From assembly GCF_021202945.1 (NCBI RefSeq), contig NZ_JAJOYR010000001.1:1965543-2029542 (forward strand): a DNA stretch of 64,000 nt. Direction: 5' to 3'. The notes under the pieces were generated by a model that made no database searches, was not told where the DNA came from, and saw nothing but the letters and a program-made list of their open reading frames with translations. Position numbers and translations under genes: made by a program. Positions 26,204 to 35,002 of the stretch are shown in pieces; the stretch's first letter is position 1, and the number at the start of each line of letters is the position of its first letter. The DNA is from Stenotrophomonas sp. SY1. Its GTDB lineage: Bacteria > Pseudomonadota > Gammaproteobacteria > Xanthomonadales > Xanthomonadaceae.

Positions 26204-27352
26204 ATGCAGCCGCAGACCAAGTTGCCCAAGGTGGGCACCACCATCTTTACCGTGATGTCGCAGATGGCCGCCGAGCACGGTGCCGTCAATCTGGGCCAGG
26301 GCTTTCCCGATTTCCCGGCGCCACAGCGGCTGATCGACGAAACCGCCAAGGCCATGCGCGAGGGTTTCAACCAGTACGCGCCGATGACCGGCGTGGCACC
26401 GCTGCGCCAGGCCATCGCGCAGAAGGCGCTGGACTGCTATGGCGCCCAGGTCGACCCGGACAGCGAGATCACCGTCACTTCCGGTGGTACCGAGGCGATC
26501 TTCAATGCGATCCATGCCGTGGTCCGCGCGGGCGATGAGGTCATCGTGCTGGACCCGGCCTATGACTGCTACGAACCAGCCATCGACCTGGCCGGCGCGC
26601 GCGCGGTGCACGTGGCGCTGGACCCGCAGACCTTTACCGTTGACTGGGACAAGGTGCGCGCGGCGATCACGCCCAGGACCCGCATGCTGATGGTCAACAC
26701 CCCGCACAACCCGTCCGGCGCGATGCTGTCGGCTCAGGACATGCAGGCGCTGATCGAAGTGCTGCGCGGCACGGATATCTATCTGATCTCCGACGAGGTC
26801 TACGAGCACATCATCTATGACGGCGTGCGCCACGAATCGGCGCTGCGCTACCCGGAGCTGCGCGAACGCGCCTTCGTCATTTCCAGCTTCGGCAAGACCT
26901 ACCACTGCACCGGCTGGAAGATCGGCTACGCGATCGCACCGCCGGCGTTGACCGCCGAGTTCCGCAAGGTGCACCAGTACAATACCTTCACCACTTACAG
27001 CCCAGCGCAGTACGGCTTTGCCGCGATGATCCGCGACGAGCCCGAGCACCACCTGGAGCTGGGCGCGTTCTACCAGGCCAAGCGCGACCGCTTCCGCGAG
27101 CAGTTGCTGACCACGCGCCTGAAGCCGCTGCCGGTGCCGGGTGGCTACTTCCAGCTAGTCGATTACTCAGCCATCAGCGACCTGCCGGACCATGAGTTCG
27201 TGAAGTGGCTGACCATCGAGAAGGGCGTCACCGCGATCCCGCTGTCGCCGTTCTACGAAACCCCGCCAGCCGGGCAGCGCCTGGTGCGGCTGTGCTTCGC
27301 CAAGAACGACGCCACGCTGGATGCGGCAATCGCTCGTCTGCAGGCGCTCTGA
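26204..27352 (+). CDS. ybdL: Methionine/glutamine aminotransferase (YbdL type)
   Basis: 382 residues, PLP fold type I. The Schiff-base lysine is Lys231 in SFGKTYHCTGWK, the phosphate-binding and cofactor contacts include NTPHNPSG and SDEVYEH. The N-terminus LPKVGTTIFTVMSQMA matches YbdL/kynurenine-aminotransferase-like enzymes that salvage alpha-keto-4-methylthiobutyrate to methionine using glutamine. The start ATG 26204 (MQPQTKL) is favoured over an in-frame ATG at 26162. It heads a three-gene operon with the omega-amidase, which removes the co-product alpha-ketoglutaramate. Confidence 0.9.
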   Translation: MQPQTKLPKVGTTIFTVMSQMAAEHGAVNLGQGFPDFPAPQRLIDETAKAMREGFNQYAPMTGVAPLRQAIAQKALDCYGAQVDPDSEITVTSGGTEAIFNAIHAVVRAGDEVIVLDPAYDCYEPAIDLAGARAVHVALDPQTFTVDWDKVRAAITPRTRMLMVNTPHNPSGAMLSAQDMQALIEVLRGTDIYLISDEVYEHIIYDGVRHESALRYPELRERAFVISSFGKTYHCTGWKIGYAIAPPALTAEFRKVHQYNTFTTYSPAQYGFAAMIRDEPEHHLELGAFYQAKRDRFREQLLTTRLKPLPVPGGYFQLVDYSAISDLPDHEFVKWLTIEKGVTAIPLSPFYETPPAGQRLVRLCFAKNDATLDAAIARLQAL

Positions 27353-27363
27353 GGCCGGCCGAC

Positions 27364-27675
27364 GTGGGTGCGGGCCAGTGGCTGTTCTGCGTGCTGCTCT
27401 GCGGCTTCCTGGTCGCCGTGGCCCTGCGCGGCTGGCTGTTCTTCTCGGTCGTGCAGGAAGGGCTGCGCGAGCGTGGGGTGGCGGTGGATGACGGCTGGTT
27501 GGCCGTACGCGGCAGCTTCAGCCGCTACACCCGGACCTACCTGACGCTGCTCGATGCCCAGGAGCAGTGCCAGCCCCGCAATCGCTGGGTCGCCCGGCTG
27601 CAGTGGCTGGTGCCGTTGCTGGGTGCAGGCATGGCGCTTGGCGCGATCCTCGCTTCTTCGCTTACAGGACAATGA
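27364..27675 (+). CDS. Small membrane protein between transaminase and omega-amidase
   Basis: 103 residues from GTG 27364 (MGAGQWLFCV), with a purine-poor upstream region and only 11 bases after the ybdL stop. Two membrane helices (about 5-28 and 79-98) flank a soluble loop of about 50 residues containing VAVDDGWLAVRGSFSRYTRTY. I do not recognise a family. Its stop overlaps the ATG of the next gene (AATGATG), which strongly suggests it is translated. The function is unknown; the place in the operon suggests only co-expression. Confidence 0.65.
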   Translation: MGAGQWLFCVLLCGFLVAVALRGWLFFSVVQEGLRERGVAVDDGWLAVRGSFSRYTRTYLTLLDAQEQCQPRNRWVARLQWLVPLLGAGMALGAILASSLTGQ

Positions 27676-28496
27676 TGATCATGCAGGACCTTCGTATCTC
27701 GCTCGTGCAGGGCGACACCCGCTGGCATGACCCGGCCGGCAACCGCGCGCACTACGCCGCGCTGCTGGCGCCGTTGGCCGGCACCACCGACCTGGTGATC
27801 CTGCCGGAAACCTTCACCAGCGGCTTCTCCAACGACGCCATCGACAAGGCCGAGGACATGGACGGCCCCACTGTTGCCTGGATTCGCGAACAGGCGCGCG
27901 CGCTGGGCGCGGTGGTGACCGGCAGCGTGCAGCTGAAGGTGGGCGAGGGCGTCTTCAACCGCCTGTTGTGGGCCACGCCGGAGGGTGAGCTGCATCACTA
28001 CGACAAGCGTCATCTGTTCCGTTACGCAGGCGAGCACAAGCGTTACGCCGCAGGCGGTGCGCGTCTGAGCGTGGAATTGAAAGGGTGGCGGATCAATCCA
28101 CAGATCTGCTACGACCTGCGTTTCCCGGTGTTCTGCCGCAACCGTTTCGATGTAGAGCGGCCTGGGCAGATGGACTTCGACCTGCAGATCTTCGTCGCGA
28201 ACTGGCCGTCGGCGCGCGCCTACGCCTGGCAGACGCTGGCGCGCGCGCGGGCAATCGAGAACCTGTGCTACGTGGCGGTGGTCAACCGCGTCGGCGTGGA
28301 TGGCAACGGGCTGCACTATTCCGGCGACAGCGCGGTGATCGATTTCCTGGGCCAGCCGCAGCTGGAAATCCGCGAACGCGAGCAGGTGGTTACCACCACC
28401 ATTTCCGCCGCAGCGCTGGCCGCGCACCGTGAGCGTTTTCCGGCGATGCTTGATGCCGATGTTTTTGACCTGTCCGGGCCGGTGGTTGCCCGCTGA
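27672..28496 (+). CDS. yafV: Omega-amidase/amidohydrolase (YafV, Nit2-like)
   Basis: 274 residues, carbon-nitrogen hydrolase superfamily. The catalytic triad is visible: Glu46 (LPETFTSGF), Lys112 (YDKRHLF) and Cys146 (QICYDLRFP). These enzymes hydrolyse alpha-ketoglutaramate to alpha-ketoglutarate and ammonia, pulling the glutamine transaminase reaction forward. ATGATGATCATG offers three starts; the first (27672) overlaps the preceding stop. Together with the transaminase it forms a compact methionine-salvage (glutaminase II) pathway. Confidence 0.92.
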   Translation: MMIMQDLRISLVQGDTRWHDPAGNRAHYAALLAPLAGTTDLVILPETFTSGFSNDAIDKAEDMDGPTVAWIREQARALGAVVTGSVQLKVGEGVFNRLLWATPEGELHHYDKRHLFRYAGEHKRYAAGGARLSVELKGWRINPQICYDLRFPVFCRNRFDVERPGQMDFDLQIFVANWPSARAYAWQTLARARAIENLCYVAVVNRVGVDGNGLHYSGDSAVIDFLGQPQLEIREREQVVTTTISAAALAAHRERFPAMLDADVFDLSGPVVAR

Positions 28497-28590
28497 ACGC
28501 TGGCCGGACACCGTGCGTGCAGGCGACCAGCAAGATGCGGGCCGCCTGCTAGGCTCAGCGCCGGTATCAATACGAGCAAGGGTGCGGACC

Positions 28591-29025
28591 ATGAAGAAGC
28601 TGTTGGTGACATTGGCAATGCTGGCTGCAGGCGGCACGGCACCGGTTGCGCAGGCGGCCGGCAACATTGATTGCGAGCTGCACTACAACCTGTCCGGCTG
28701 GTCGGTGTTCTACAAGACCGCTGAGGGTACCGGCACGGTGACCTGCGACAATGGCACCCGGTTTCCGGTGAAGATCAGCGCCAAGGGCGGTGGCCTGACG
28801 GTCGGCCGCACCACCATCACCGACGGTCGTGGCAAGTTCAGCGGCGCCTATTCGGTCAACGACCTGCTGGGCAGCTACGCGGCGGTGGATGCACACGCCA
28901 GCGCATCGCGGGCCAACGACGCGCAGGTGATGACCAAGGGCGACATCTCGCTGGCTTTGGCCGGCACCGGTCAAGGCTGGAGTCTCGGCGTGGGTTTCGG
29001 CAGGTTTGTGATCGAACGTCGCTGA
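28591..29025 (+). CDS. Small secreted protein of unknown function
   Basis: 144 residues from ATG 28591, with AAGGGTGCGG upstream as a weak ribosome-binding site. Signal peptide about 1-22 (GGTAPVAQAAGN). The mature protein contains two Cys (DCELH and VTCDNG) that could form a disulfide, and a C-terminal glycine-rich part (GQGWSLGVGFGRFVIERR) that recalls the end of periplasmic lipid- or actin-binding SYLF-type proteins, though I cannot confirm this. It probably belongs to its own unit, 94 bases after the omega-amidase. Confidence 0.65.
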   Translation: MKKLLVTLAMLAAGGTAPVAQAAGNIDCELHYNLSGWSVFYKTAEGTGTVTCDNGTRFPVKISAKGGGLTVGRTTITDGRGKFSGAYSVNDLLGSYAAVDAHASASRANDAQVMTKGDISLALAGTGQGWSLGVGFGRFVIERR

Positions 29026-29094
29026 GGATTGCTGATCCTGCGAAAGCCCAAGAGGTTGCTTTCGCTTTCCACTCTGCAGAACAGGGACAGCAGT

Positions 29095-29218
29095 TGCTTG
29101 AGCCCCTCTCCCGTTTACGGGAGAGGGGTTGGGGTGAGGGGGCTTCTGGCAGGCGAACTTCCAAAGGCCGCCTTCATCGGCCCCTTCGGGGCAGCTTCTC
29201 CCCCGGCGGGAGTAGGGA
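29095..29218. repeat. CCCTCTCCCG-type composite repeat (inverted orientation)
   Basis: CCCCTCTCCCG and its inverse flank a 4-base loop near 29104-29129, followed by GGTTGGGGTGAGGG and, some 80 bases on, a second hairpin CTTCTCCCCCGGCGGGAG. The order is the reverse of the copies at 58328 and 63184, meaning the element sits in the opposite orientation. It fills most of the 426-base gap between 29026 and 29451. Confidence 0.65.
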
Positions 29219-29376
29219 AGTCGTAGTCCGCAACCTTCAGCTGTTTGAGTCGCCCCGCAGCCAGCGTTTGCTTGAGCTGCTCTCCAGCCCGCAATCGCCC
29301 GTTGCTTGAGCCCTTTCCCGCTTATGGGGGAGGGTGCGGCTGTGCTCAGGGTTATGGATCACTACCGAGCAATACG

Positions 29377-29406
29377 AAAAAGCCCGGTGCAGTGCACCGG
29401 GCTTTT
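29377..29406 (-). terminator. Bidirectional terminator downstream of rluB
   Basis: 13-bp perfect stem (29378-29390 and 29394-29406) with a 3-base loop, A-rich on one side and T-rich on the other. It lies 46 bases past the rluB stop and could also stop plus-strand transcripts from the preceding operon. Confidence 0.9.
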
Positions 29407-29451
29407 CTCTGCTTCCACGCCTGCCAGGCCTGAGGCCTGGCGGGCAGTCAA

Positions 29452-31098
29452 TCAAGCGCCACGCGGGCCGCGATTGCCGCCGCCGCCCGGACGGCCACCG
29501 CCACCGGGGCGACCCGCGCCACCCGGACGGTTGCCACCCGGACGCGGTCCGCCAGACGGACGACCGCCGGGGCCGCCCGGGCCACGGTTGCCGCCGCTCG
29601 GGCGGGCACCGGCCGGACGCGAGCCGTACGGGCTGAAGCCCGGATTGGCGTGGTCGGACGGGAAGCTCGGGGCATTGCCCGGATGGCCGTACGGGTGCTT
29701 GCGCTGGCCCTGGCCGGCACCTGCGCCGCCGGCACCCTGCGAACGACCCTGGCCGCCTGCGCCCTGCGGGCGACCCTGACCCGGACCACCACGGCCGGCG
29801 CCTGCTGCACCCGGGGCGCCGCCCGGACGCGGCTTGCCGTACGGGCGGGCCTGGCCTTCGCCGGCCGGACCGCGACCCGGGCCACGGTTGCCGCTCGGGC
29901 CGGCATTGCGATGACCGCTGGGGCCGGTGCTCACGCCTTCGGGCACGTACCAGGTACGGAATGCTGCCGGGTTGCCATCGGGCAGGCTGCGGTCGCCGCT
30001 GGGCTTGCGCTGCTTGAACGGCTTCTGCGACTGCTTGGCTGCCGCTTCGCCGCTGACCGTCAGGCCGCCCTTGAAGCCGCCACCCTTGCCGCCACGACCG
30101 CGGCCGCGGTCTTCGCGCACGTTGTCGAAACGACGCAGCTCGCGACCTTCATCGGCGGTGCTGTGGCCGTTGACGTAGGCGTTGCTGCGGCCACCTTCGC
30201 GCACGCGCACGGTGGTCTTGGCGGCCTTGCGCTGGCCGATCACCGGCTGCAGGGTCAGTGCCGACGGGGTGCCTTCTTCCAGCTTCAGCTGGGCGCGCAG
30301 CGCCTCGACCTGCGGGCTGGTCAGCTCCACCGACTTGCCGCGCATTAGTTCGCGCGGCAGTTCGATCTTGCCGTAGCGGGTGCGCTTGAGGCGGCTGACC
30401 TGGCAGCCCTGCGATTCCCACAGGCGGCGCACTTCGCGGTTGCGGCCCTCCTTGACGACCACGCGGAACCAGTCGTGCGAATCGGTGCCGCCAATGCGCT
30501 CGACTTCGTCGAACTTGGCGCCGCCGTCTTCCAGCAGCACACCGCGACCGAGGCGCTCGATGATGGCGTCGGATACCTTCTCCTCGCCTTCCGGAGCGCG
30601 CACGCGCACCACGTACTGGCGTTCCACTTCGAAGGACGGATGCATCATCGCGTTGGCCAGCTCACCGTCGGTGGTGGCAAGCAGCAGGCCGGTGGTGTTG
30701 ATGTCCAGGCGGCCGATCGCGATCCAGCGCGCGCCCTTGAGCGGCGGCAGCGCCTCGAACACGGTCGGGCGGCCTTCGGGATCGTCACGCGTGGTGACTT
30801 CGCCTTCGGGCTTGTTGTAGATCAGCACGCGCGACGGGTCGGTCAGCGCGCTGGCCACGAAGCTGCGGCCGTCCAGGTCGATCTTGTCGCCGCTCTTGAT
30901 CGACATGCCGATCTGCGCGGTCTCGCCGTTGACCTTGACCAGGCCGTCGGCGATGCGCTGCTCCAGCGCACGGCGCGAACCCAGTCCGGCCTGGGCCAGG
31001 ACCTTGTGCAGGCGCTCTTCGAGCTTGGGCTGGTCGGTGCCGGCTTCGCGCTTGAGCGAGAGCTTGTTCAACGTCGGCTTGCGGGGGGTGTCACTCAT
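29452..31098 (-). CDS. rluB: RluB, 23S rRNA pseudouridine synthase with long Gly/Pro/Arg-rich tail
   Basis: 548 residues, almost twice the E. coli length. The S4 domain (about 30-75) and the catalytic domain with GRLDINTTGLLL (Asp132) make the pseudouridine in helix 90 of 23S rRNA. After residue about 300 comes a basic linker, and residues about 390-548 are almost entirely Gly, Pro, Arg, Gln, Ala and Asn in imperfect GGxRPGG-like repeats. Such tails are unstructured and often bind RNA. The start ATG 31098 lies inside the last codons of scpB (8-base overlap), so translation is probably coupled. Confidence 0.93.
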   Translation of the reverse strand: MSDTPRKPTLNKLSLKREAGTDQPKLEERLHKVLAQAGLGSRRALEQRIADGLVKVNGETAQIGMSIKSGDKIDLDGRSFVASALTDPSRVLIYNKPEGEVTTRDDPEGRPTVFEALPPLKGARWIAIGRLDINTTGLLLATTDGELANAMMHPSFEVERQYVVRVRAPEGEEKVSDAIIERLGRGVLLEDGGAKFDEVERIGGTDSHDWFRVVVKEGRNREVRRLWESQGCQVSRLKRTRYGKIELPRELMRGKSVELTSPQVEALRAQLKLEEGTPSALTLQPVIGQRKAAKTTVRVREGGRSNAYVNGHSTADEGRELRRFDNVREDRGRGRGGKGGGFKGGLTVSGEAAAKQSQKPFKQRKPSGDRSLPDGNPAAFRTWYVPEGVSTGPSGHRNAGPSGNRGPGRGPAGEGQARPYGKPRPGGAPGAAGAGRGGPGQGRPQGAGGQGRSQGAGGAGAGQGQRKHPYGHPGNAPSFPSDHANPGFSPYGSRPAGARPSGGNRGPGGPGGRPSGGPRPGGNRPGGAGRPGGGGRPGGGGNRGPRGA

Positions 31099-31942
31099 CT
31101 GTTTTGCTCCGGCCGGCGTTTTCCGCGTCGGCCTCATGGTCGGAATCGGCTACGTCAACAGCCACGGTCGTCTTCGCGACGGCGTTGTTTTCGGTTTGTT
31201 CCACTTCCGCCGCGCGCTCTCCCGGCGCGGCGTCGGGTTCGCCCGTGAGGGCGGTGTCGGATGCGGCGGCCGTCGAATCGTTGGGTTCATCGGCTGCTGC
31301 GGTGTCTGTGTTGCTGGCTTCGTCCGGACCGGCTTCGTCGTTGGCGGCGGCGCCAGCGGTCAGCGGGGCGGCCGGCTGGCCATTGCCATCCAGTGGCAGT
31401 TGCGGTTCCAGTTCGCCAATGTCGCGCAGTTCGGACAATGGCGGCAGTTCGTCCAGGCGCTTGAGCCCGAAGTAATCCAGAAAGCCCTTGGTGGTCCCGA
31501 ACAGGGCCGGCTTGCCTGGTACGTCGCGGTGGCCGATCACCCGGATCCATTCGCGCTCTTCCAGTGCCTGGATGATGTTGCTGCTCACCGCCACGCCACG
31601 GACCTGTTCGATCTCGCCGCGGGTGATAGGCTGGCGGTAGGCGATCAGGGCCAGGGTTTCCAGGGTGGCGCGGGTGTAGCGGGTCTTGCGTTCGGTCCAC
31701 AGCCGGGAAACCCAGCCGTGGACTTCGCTGGTGATCTGGTAGCGGAAGCCGGAGGCCACCTCAACCAGTTCCACGCCGCGCCCGGTGCAGCCTTCGCGCA
31801 GCAGTTCCAGCGCGCGTTCGACGCTGCCCGGCGGCGCCGGTTCGTCTTCCGGAAACAGACCCTGCAGCTGCGCCAGGGTCAATGGCAGGTTCGAGGCCAG
31901 CAAGGCGCCTTCGACAATGCGGTTGATCAGCGGTTGATCCAT
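31091..31942 (-). CDS. scpB: ScpB, chromosome segregation and condensation protein
   Basis: 283 residues. Two winged-helix domains (about 1-165, with VEGALLASNLPLTL, LETLALIAYRQPITRGEIEQVRGV and GHRDVPGKPALFGTTKGFLDYFGL) are followed by an acidic, Ala/Asp/Glu-rich tail of about 100 residues. It dimerises and binds ScpA to form the SMC kleisin complex. I use ATG 31942 (MDQPLINRI); a frame opening at 31987 overlaps scpA and would add a Pro-rich extension with no support from the family. Confidence 0.93.
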   Translation of the reverse strand: MDQPLINRIVEGALLASNLPLTLAQLQGLFPEDEPAPPGSVERALELLREGCTGRGVELVEVASGFRYQITSEVHGWVSRLWTERKTRYTRATLETLALIAYRQPITRGEIEQVRGVAVSSNIIQALEEREWIRVIGHRDVPGKPALFGTTKGFLDYFGLKRLDELPPLSELRDIGELEPQLPLDGNGQPAAPLTAGAAANDEAGPDEASNTDTAAADEPNDSTAAASDTALTGEPDAAPGERAAEVEQTENNAVAKTTVAVDVADSDHEADAENAGRSKTDE

Positions 31943-31958
31943 GCGTCGGGTCGGTGGC

Positions 31959-32861
31959 TCAGGCGGGGTCGGTGGCGTCGGCGTCATCGAACTCGCTGGA
32001 GAACTGCAGCGGTGCGTTGGTGTTGCCGGCGGCGAGGGACTTCACGTAGATCGGGGCGAGCGGTGATTCCTGCACGATGTCCAGCAACTGCTCCTTGGCC
32101 AGTTCCAGCGATGCCAGAAAGGTGACCAGGACGCCGAGCTTGCCTTCTTCAGCGGTGAACAGCGACTCAAAACGGTAGAACTTGCCGTCTTCCAGCTGGC
32201 TCAGCACATCGCCCATGCGCTGCCGCACGCTCAGCGCCTCGCGCTTGATGGCGTGGCCGCTGAACAATTCAGCGCGCTTGAGCACGTCGTGCAGTGCCAG
32301 CAGCATTTCCTTCAGGTCCACTGGCGGCGGCAGCTTGACCTGGGTGCGCTCGGGCACGAAGGCGTGGGCCAGGCTGGTGTCGCGGTCCTGACGGGGCAGG
32401 CTGTCGATGTCCTCGGCGGCCTGCTTGAAACGTTCGTACTCCTGCAGGCGGCGCACCAGCTCCGCACGCGGGTCGGCTTCCTCGCCTTCCAGGGCGGGTG
32501 GGCGCGGCAGCAGCATGCGCGACTTCACCTCGGCCAGGATTGCGGCCATCACCAGGTACTCGGCCGCCAGTTCGAAGCGCAGCTCCTGCATGACGTTTAT
32601 GTACTCCACGTACTGCCGGGTGATCTCGGCAACGGGGATGTCCAGGATGTCCAGGTTCTGCCGGCGGATCAGGTACAGCAGCAGGTCCAGCGGGCCTTCG
32701 AATGCGTCGAGGATGACTTCCAGCGCGTCCGGCGGGATGTACAGGTCCTGCGGGATCTGCAACACCGGCTGGCCATGTACCACCGCCAGCGGCATTTCCT
32801 GCTGCTGCGGCACGTGGGACGGTGCTGGCGGGTTCGCGTCGTGCGCGAGTTCGGAAGTCAT
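31959..32861 (-). CDS. scpA: ScpA, kleisin subunit of SMC condensin
   Basis: 300 residues. The N-terminal kleisin domain (FEGPLDLLLYLIRRQNLDILDIPVAEITRQY, quoted in part as FEGPLDLLLYLIRRQNLDI) and the C-terminal winged helix (FLASLELAKEQLLDIVQE) are clear. It bridges the SMC heads with ScpB. A longer frame to 33014 has no homology; ATG 32861 (MTSELAHDAN) is my choice. It is the first gene of scpA-scpB-rluB. Confidence 0.93.
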   Translation of the reverse strand: MTSELAHDANPPAPSHVPQQQEMPLAVVHGQPVLQIPQDLYIPPDALEVILDAFEGPLDLLLYLIRRQNLDILDIPVAEITRQYVEYINVMQELRFELAAEYLVMAAILAEVKSRMLLPRPPALEGEEADPRAELVRRLQEYERFKQAAEDIDSLPRQDRDTSLAHAFVPERTQVKLPPPVDLKEMLLALHDVLKRAELFSGHAIKREALSVRQRMGDVLSQLEDGKFYRFESLFTAEEGKLGVLVTFLASLELAKEQLLDIVQESPLAPIYVKSLAAGNTNAPLQFSSEFDDADATDPA

Positions 32862-33211
32862 CTGGTTGACATCGGGTATTGCGAGCCGTGGTGTCCCGGG
32901 GTCATCCGGGATGAGGGTTCTGCCCTTGATATTCGCAAGCCATGCGCGCTTGCCTGGCGCGCGTCCACACAACAACAACAAGGCGCGCCGCGAGGGGAGC
33001 GGCAACGTCATCACGAGGAGGTCGTCTACGCGGTCCGGGTGGGGAGGTGCTTCGGTCGAACGACGGGGGACGGGGCCTGCCGTCGCACCGAGCCGCTACT
33101 GGCCGGCTGCGTGCAATGGCGCAAAGAGTAATCGCCGGAACCGGGCGGTGTCCAGCCTTGTGACGCTAGACTTGTCAGTGATCCATTCAGCGGACAAGGA
33201 GAAATCGGCCC
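32862..33211. other. 350-base gap between scpA and the YciI gene: no gene found
   Basis: Divergent intergenic region. Only a ribosome-binding site (AAGGAGA near 33196) for the next gene is recognisable. It must hold the promoter of scpA on the minus strand and of the YciI-BolA pair on the plus strand, but I could not assign either with confidence. Confidence 0.5.
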
Positions 33212-33511
33212 GTGTGGTACGTGATTGAAGGTTATGACGGCGAGCAGGTGCTGGCCGCGCGCATGCAGGCCAGGGCGGAACATCTGGCCCGTCTGCAGGC
33301 ATTGCTTGACCAGGGCAGGCTGCTTCTGGCCGGTCCTTGTCCTGCCATTGACGCCGAAGACCCCGGCCCGGCGGGCTTCAGCGGCAGCGTGGTGATTGCC
33401 GATTTCCCGGACCTGGCCGCCGCGCGCGCCTGGGCCGACGCCGATCCGTACGTGGCTGCTGGCGTTTATGTAAGGGCGGACGTGCGGCCATTCCGCAAGG
33501 TGCTGCCGTGA
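33212..33511 (+). CDS. YciI-like protein
   Basis: 99 residues, beginning at GTG 33212 ([10 protein letters not shown]) behind a good AAGGAGA site. The ferredoxin-like dimeric alpha+beta barrel fold is recognised from the [22 protein letters not shown] and [16 protein letters not shown] motifs (the second is the conserved D-P-Y element of YciI). The biochemical role is unknown in most bacteria. The stop overlaps the next start by four bases, so it is co-expressed with the BolA-like gene. Confidence 0.9.
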   Translation: MWYVIEGYDGEQVLAARMQARAEHLARLQALLDQGRLLLAGPCPAIDAEDPGPAGFSGSVVIADFPDLAAARAWADADPYVAAGVYVRADVRPFRKVLP

Positions 33512-33786
33512 ACCGGGTGGAGCAGATCCGGGTTGCCCTGCAGGCGGCGTTCAGCCCGCAGCTGCTGGAGGTGGAGGACGACAGCCACCGTCATGCCGGG
33601 CACGCGGGGGCGCGTGACGGGCGTGGCCACTTCAACGTGACCGTGGTCAGTGACGCTTTTGCCGGCAAGGCGCCCTTGGCGCGCCACCGGGCGGTCTATG
33701 CCGCGCTGGGCCGGATGATGGAGACCGATATCCATGCCCTGTCGATCAAGGCGTTCACACCGCAGGAGCATGCGGACAGGGGCTGA
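33508..33786 (+). CDS. BolA-family protein
   Basis: 92 residues. BolA fold with the conserved [12 protein letters not shown] loop near the N-terminus, [26 protein letters not shown] and the terminal [11 protein letters not shown]. These proteins bind [2Fe-2S] clusters with monothiol glutaredoxins; the His residues in SHRHAGHA are candidates. It overlaps the YciI gene by four bases. No glutaredoxin gene is nearby in this window. Confidence 0.92.
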   Translation: MNRVEQIRVALQAAFSPQLLEVEDDSHRHAGHAGARDGRGHFNVTVVSDAFAGKAPLARHRAVYAALGRMMETDIHALSIKAFTPQEHADRG

Positions 33787-33855
33787 TGAGGCCTGGCCGA
33801 CCGGGTTGGTGGACAGGCTCTGTCCATCAACCGGACAATCGGACATGACAAACGG

Positions 33856-33887
33856 TTTACAGACAGTCCTGGAAACGCTTACATTCC
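33856..33887 (+). promoter_or_regulatory. Promoter and candidate LacI-type operator of the sugar-regulator gene
   Basis: TTTACA (33856-33861), an 18-base spacer and TACATT (33880-33885). The imperfect palindrome GGAAACGCTTACATTCC (33871-33887) covers the -10 region, an arrangement expected for autoregulation by the LacI protein encoded next. Confidence 0.5.
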
Positions 33888-33915
33888 GCCCCATCCCGCT
33901 GTGGAGGGCGTGACG

Positions 33916-34929
33916 GTGAGCAAGTCGGCAATCACCATCAAGGATGTCGCCCGAGAGGCGAATGTTTCTGTCGCCACCGTCTCGCGGGCCCTCAACGGGC
34001 ATCACAACGTCGCCGAACCGGTGCGCAAGCTGGTGTTGGAGGTGGCCGACCGGCTGCGTTACACCCCGCACGCGGCGGCGCGCAGCCTCAGCAGCCGCAG
34101 TACCCAGACCATCGGTGTGGTGCTGCCTGACCTGCATGGCGAGTTCTTTTCCGAGCTGATGCGCGGTATCGACGGTGTCGCCAGTGCGCATCGCTGGCAT
34201 CTGCTGGTGTCCAGCTATCACGGTGACCCGCAGCAGCAGCGCGGTGTGCTGCAGGCAATGCGCGGGCGGGTGGACGGCCTGCTGCTGCTGTCGCCCTATG
34301 CCGACAACGCCGAGTTCCTGGCGGACAACCTGCCATCGGCCATTCCCACTGTATTGATCAACACGCCTCTGGTCGGGTCGCAGCATGCGGTGTTCAGCAT
34401 CGACGACCATGCCGGTGCGCTGGCGATGACCCGGTACCTGCTCGACAGCGGGCATCGGCGCATTGCCTTCATCGGCGGGCCTGCCCGCAATCAGGATGCG
34501 CAGGAGCGCTTGCGGGGGTTTCGTGACGCGATGGCGGCTGTGACCGATGCCGAGCCCATCGAGCTGCCCGGCGGCTTTGACGAAAGCTCCGGTCACACGG
34601 CAGGGTTGGCATTGTTGCAGCACGGGCCGCTGCCCGATGCGGTGTTTGCCGCCAACGACATGATGGCGCTGGGTTGCCTGTACGCCTTCAACCAGGCCGG
34701 GGTACGCGTGCCCGAAGAGATCGCACTTGCCGGTTATGACGACATCCCGCTGGCACGCTTTGTTCACCCGGCATTGACGACGATGCAAGTGAGCATCGCC
34801 GAGCTTGGAGAGCGGGCAATGCAGCAACTGCTGCAACAGATCGATGACGAAGCGGCCGTGAACAACGGCCTGACCTTGGTCCCGCACCTGGTGGTGCGCG
34901 ACTCGACCCAAGCCCGAAGCCGCTCCTGA
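33916..34929 (+). CDS. LacI-family transcriptional regulator
   Basis: 337 residues. The N-terminal helix-turn-helix (TIKDVAREANVSVATVSRAL) and hinge (AAARSLSSRSTQTIGVVLPD) are classical. The sugar-binding domain follows, with KxND-type AANDMMALG and the C-terminal LAGYDDIPLARFVHPALTT. The frame is open from GTG 33901; I choose GTG 33916 because GGAGG sits 8 bases before it. It heads the carbohydrate region and presumably represses the TonB receptor and the following enzymes until a sugar is bound. Confidence 0.92.
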   Translation: MSKSAITIKDVAREANVSVATVSRALNGHHNVAEPVRKLVLEVADRLRYTPHAAARSLSSRSTQTIGVVLPDLHGEFFSELMRGIDGVASAHRWHLLVSSYHGDPQQQRGVLQAMRGRVDGLLLLSPYADNAEFLADNLPSAIPTVLINTPLVGSQHAVFSIDDHAGALAMTRYLLDSGHRRIAFIGGPARNQDAQERLRGFRDAMAAVTDAEPIELPGGFDESSGHTAGLALLQHGPLPDAVFAANDMMALGCLYAFNQAGVRVPEEIALAGYDDIPLARFVHPALTTMQVSIAELGERAMQQLLQQIDDEAAVNNGLTLVPHLVVRDSTQARSRS

Positions 34930-35002
34930 AGAAGCGCGCACGGGTGCAACACCATCGCAATTGTCTGGCAGTTCAAGCTGCCGTCGTGGAGAGAGCAGAA
35001 GC

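Noticed and set aside
34958..34966. CAATTGTCT shared between the receptor upstream region and the zwf upstream region (52227-52235)
   Set aside because: A nine-base match between two chosen regions is weak and lies in different positions relative to the start codons; not enough for an operator.
34930..35002. Cobalamin riboswitch upstream of the TonB receptor
   Set aside because: Only 73 bases separate it from the LacI gene and none of the B12-box sequence is seen; the neighbours are all carbohydrate genes.
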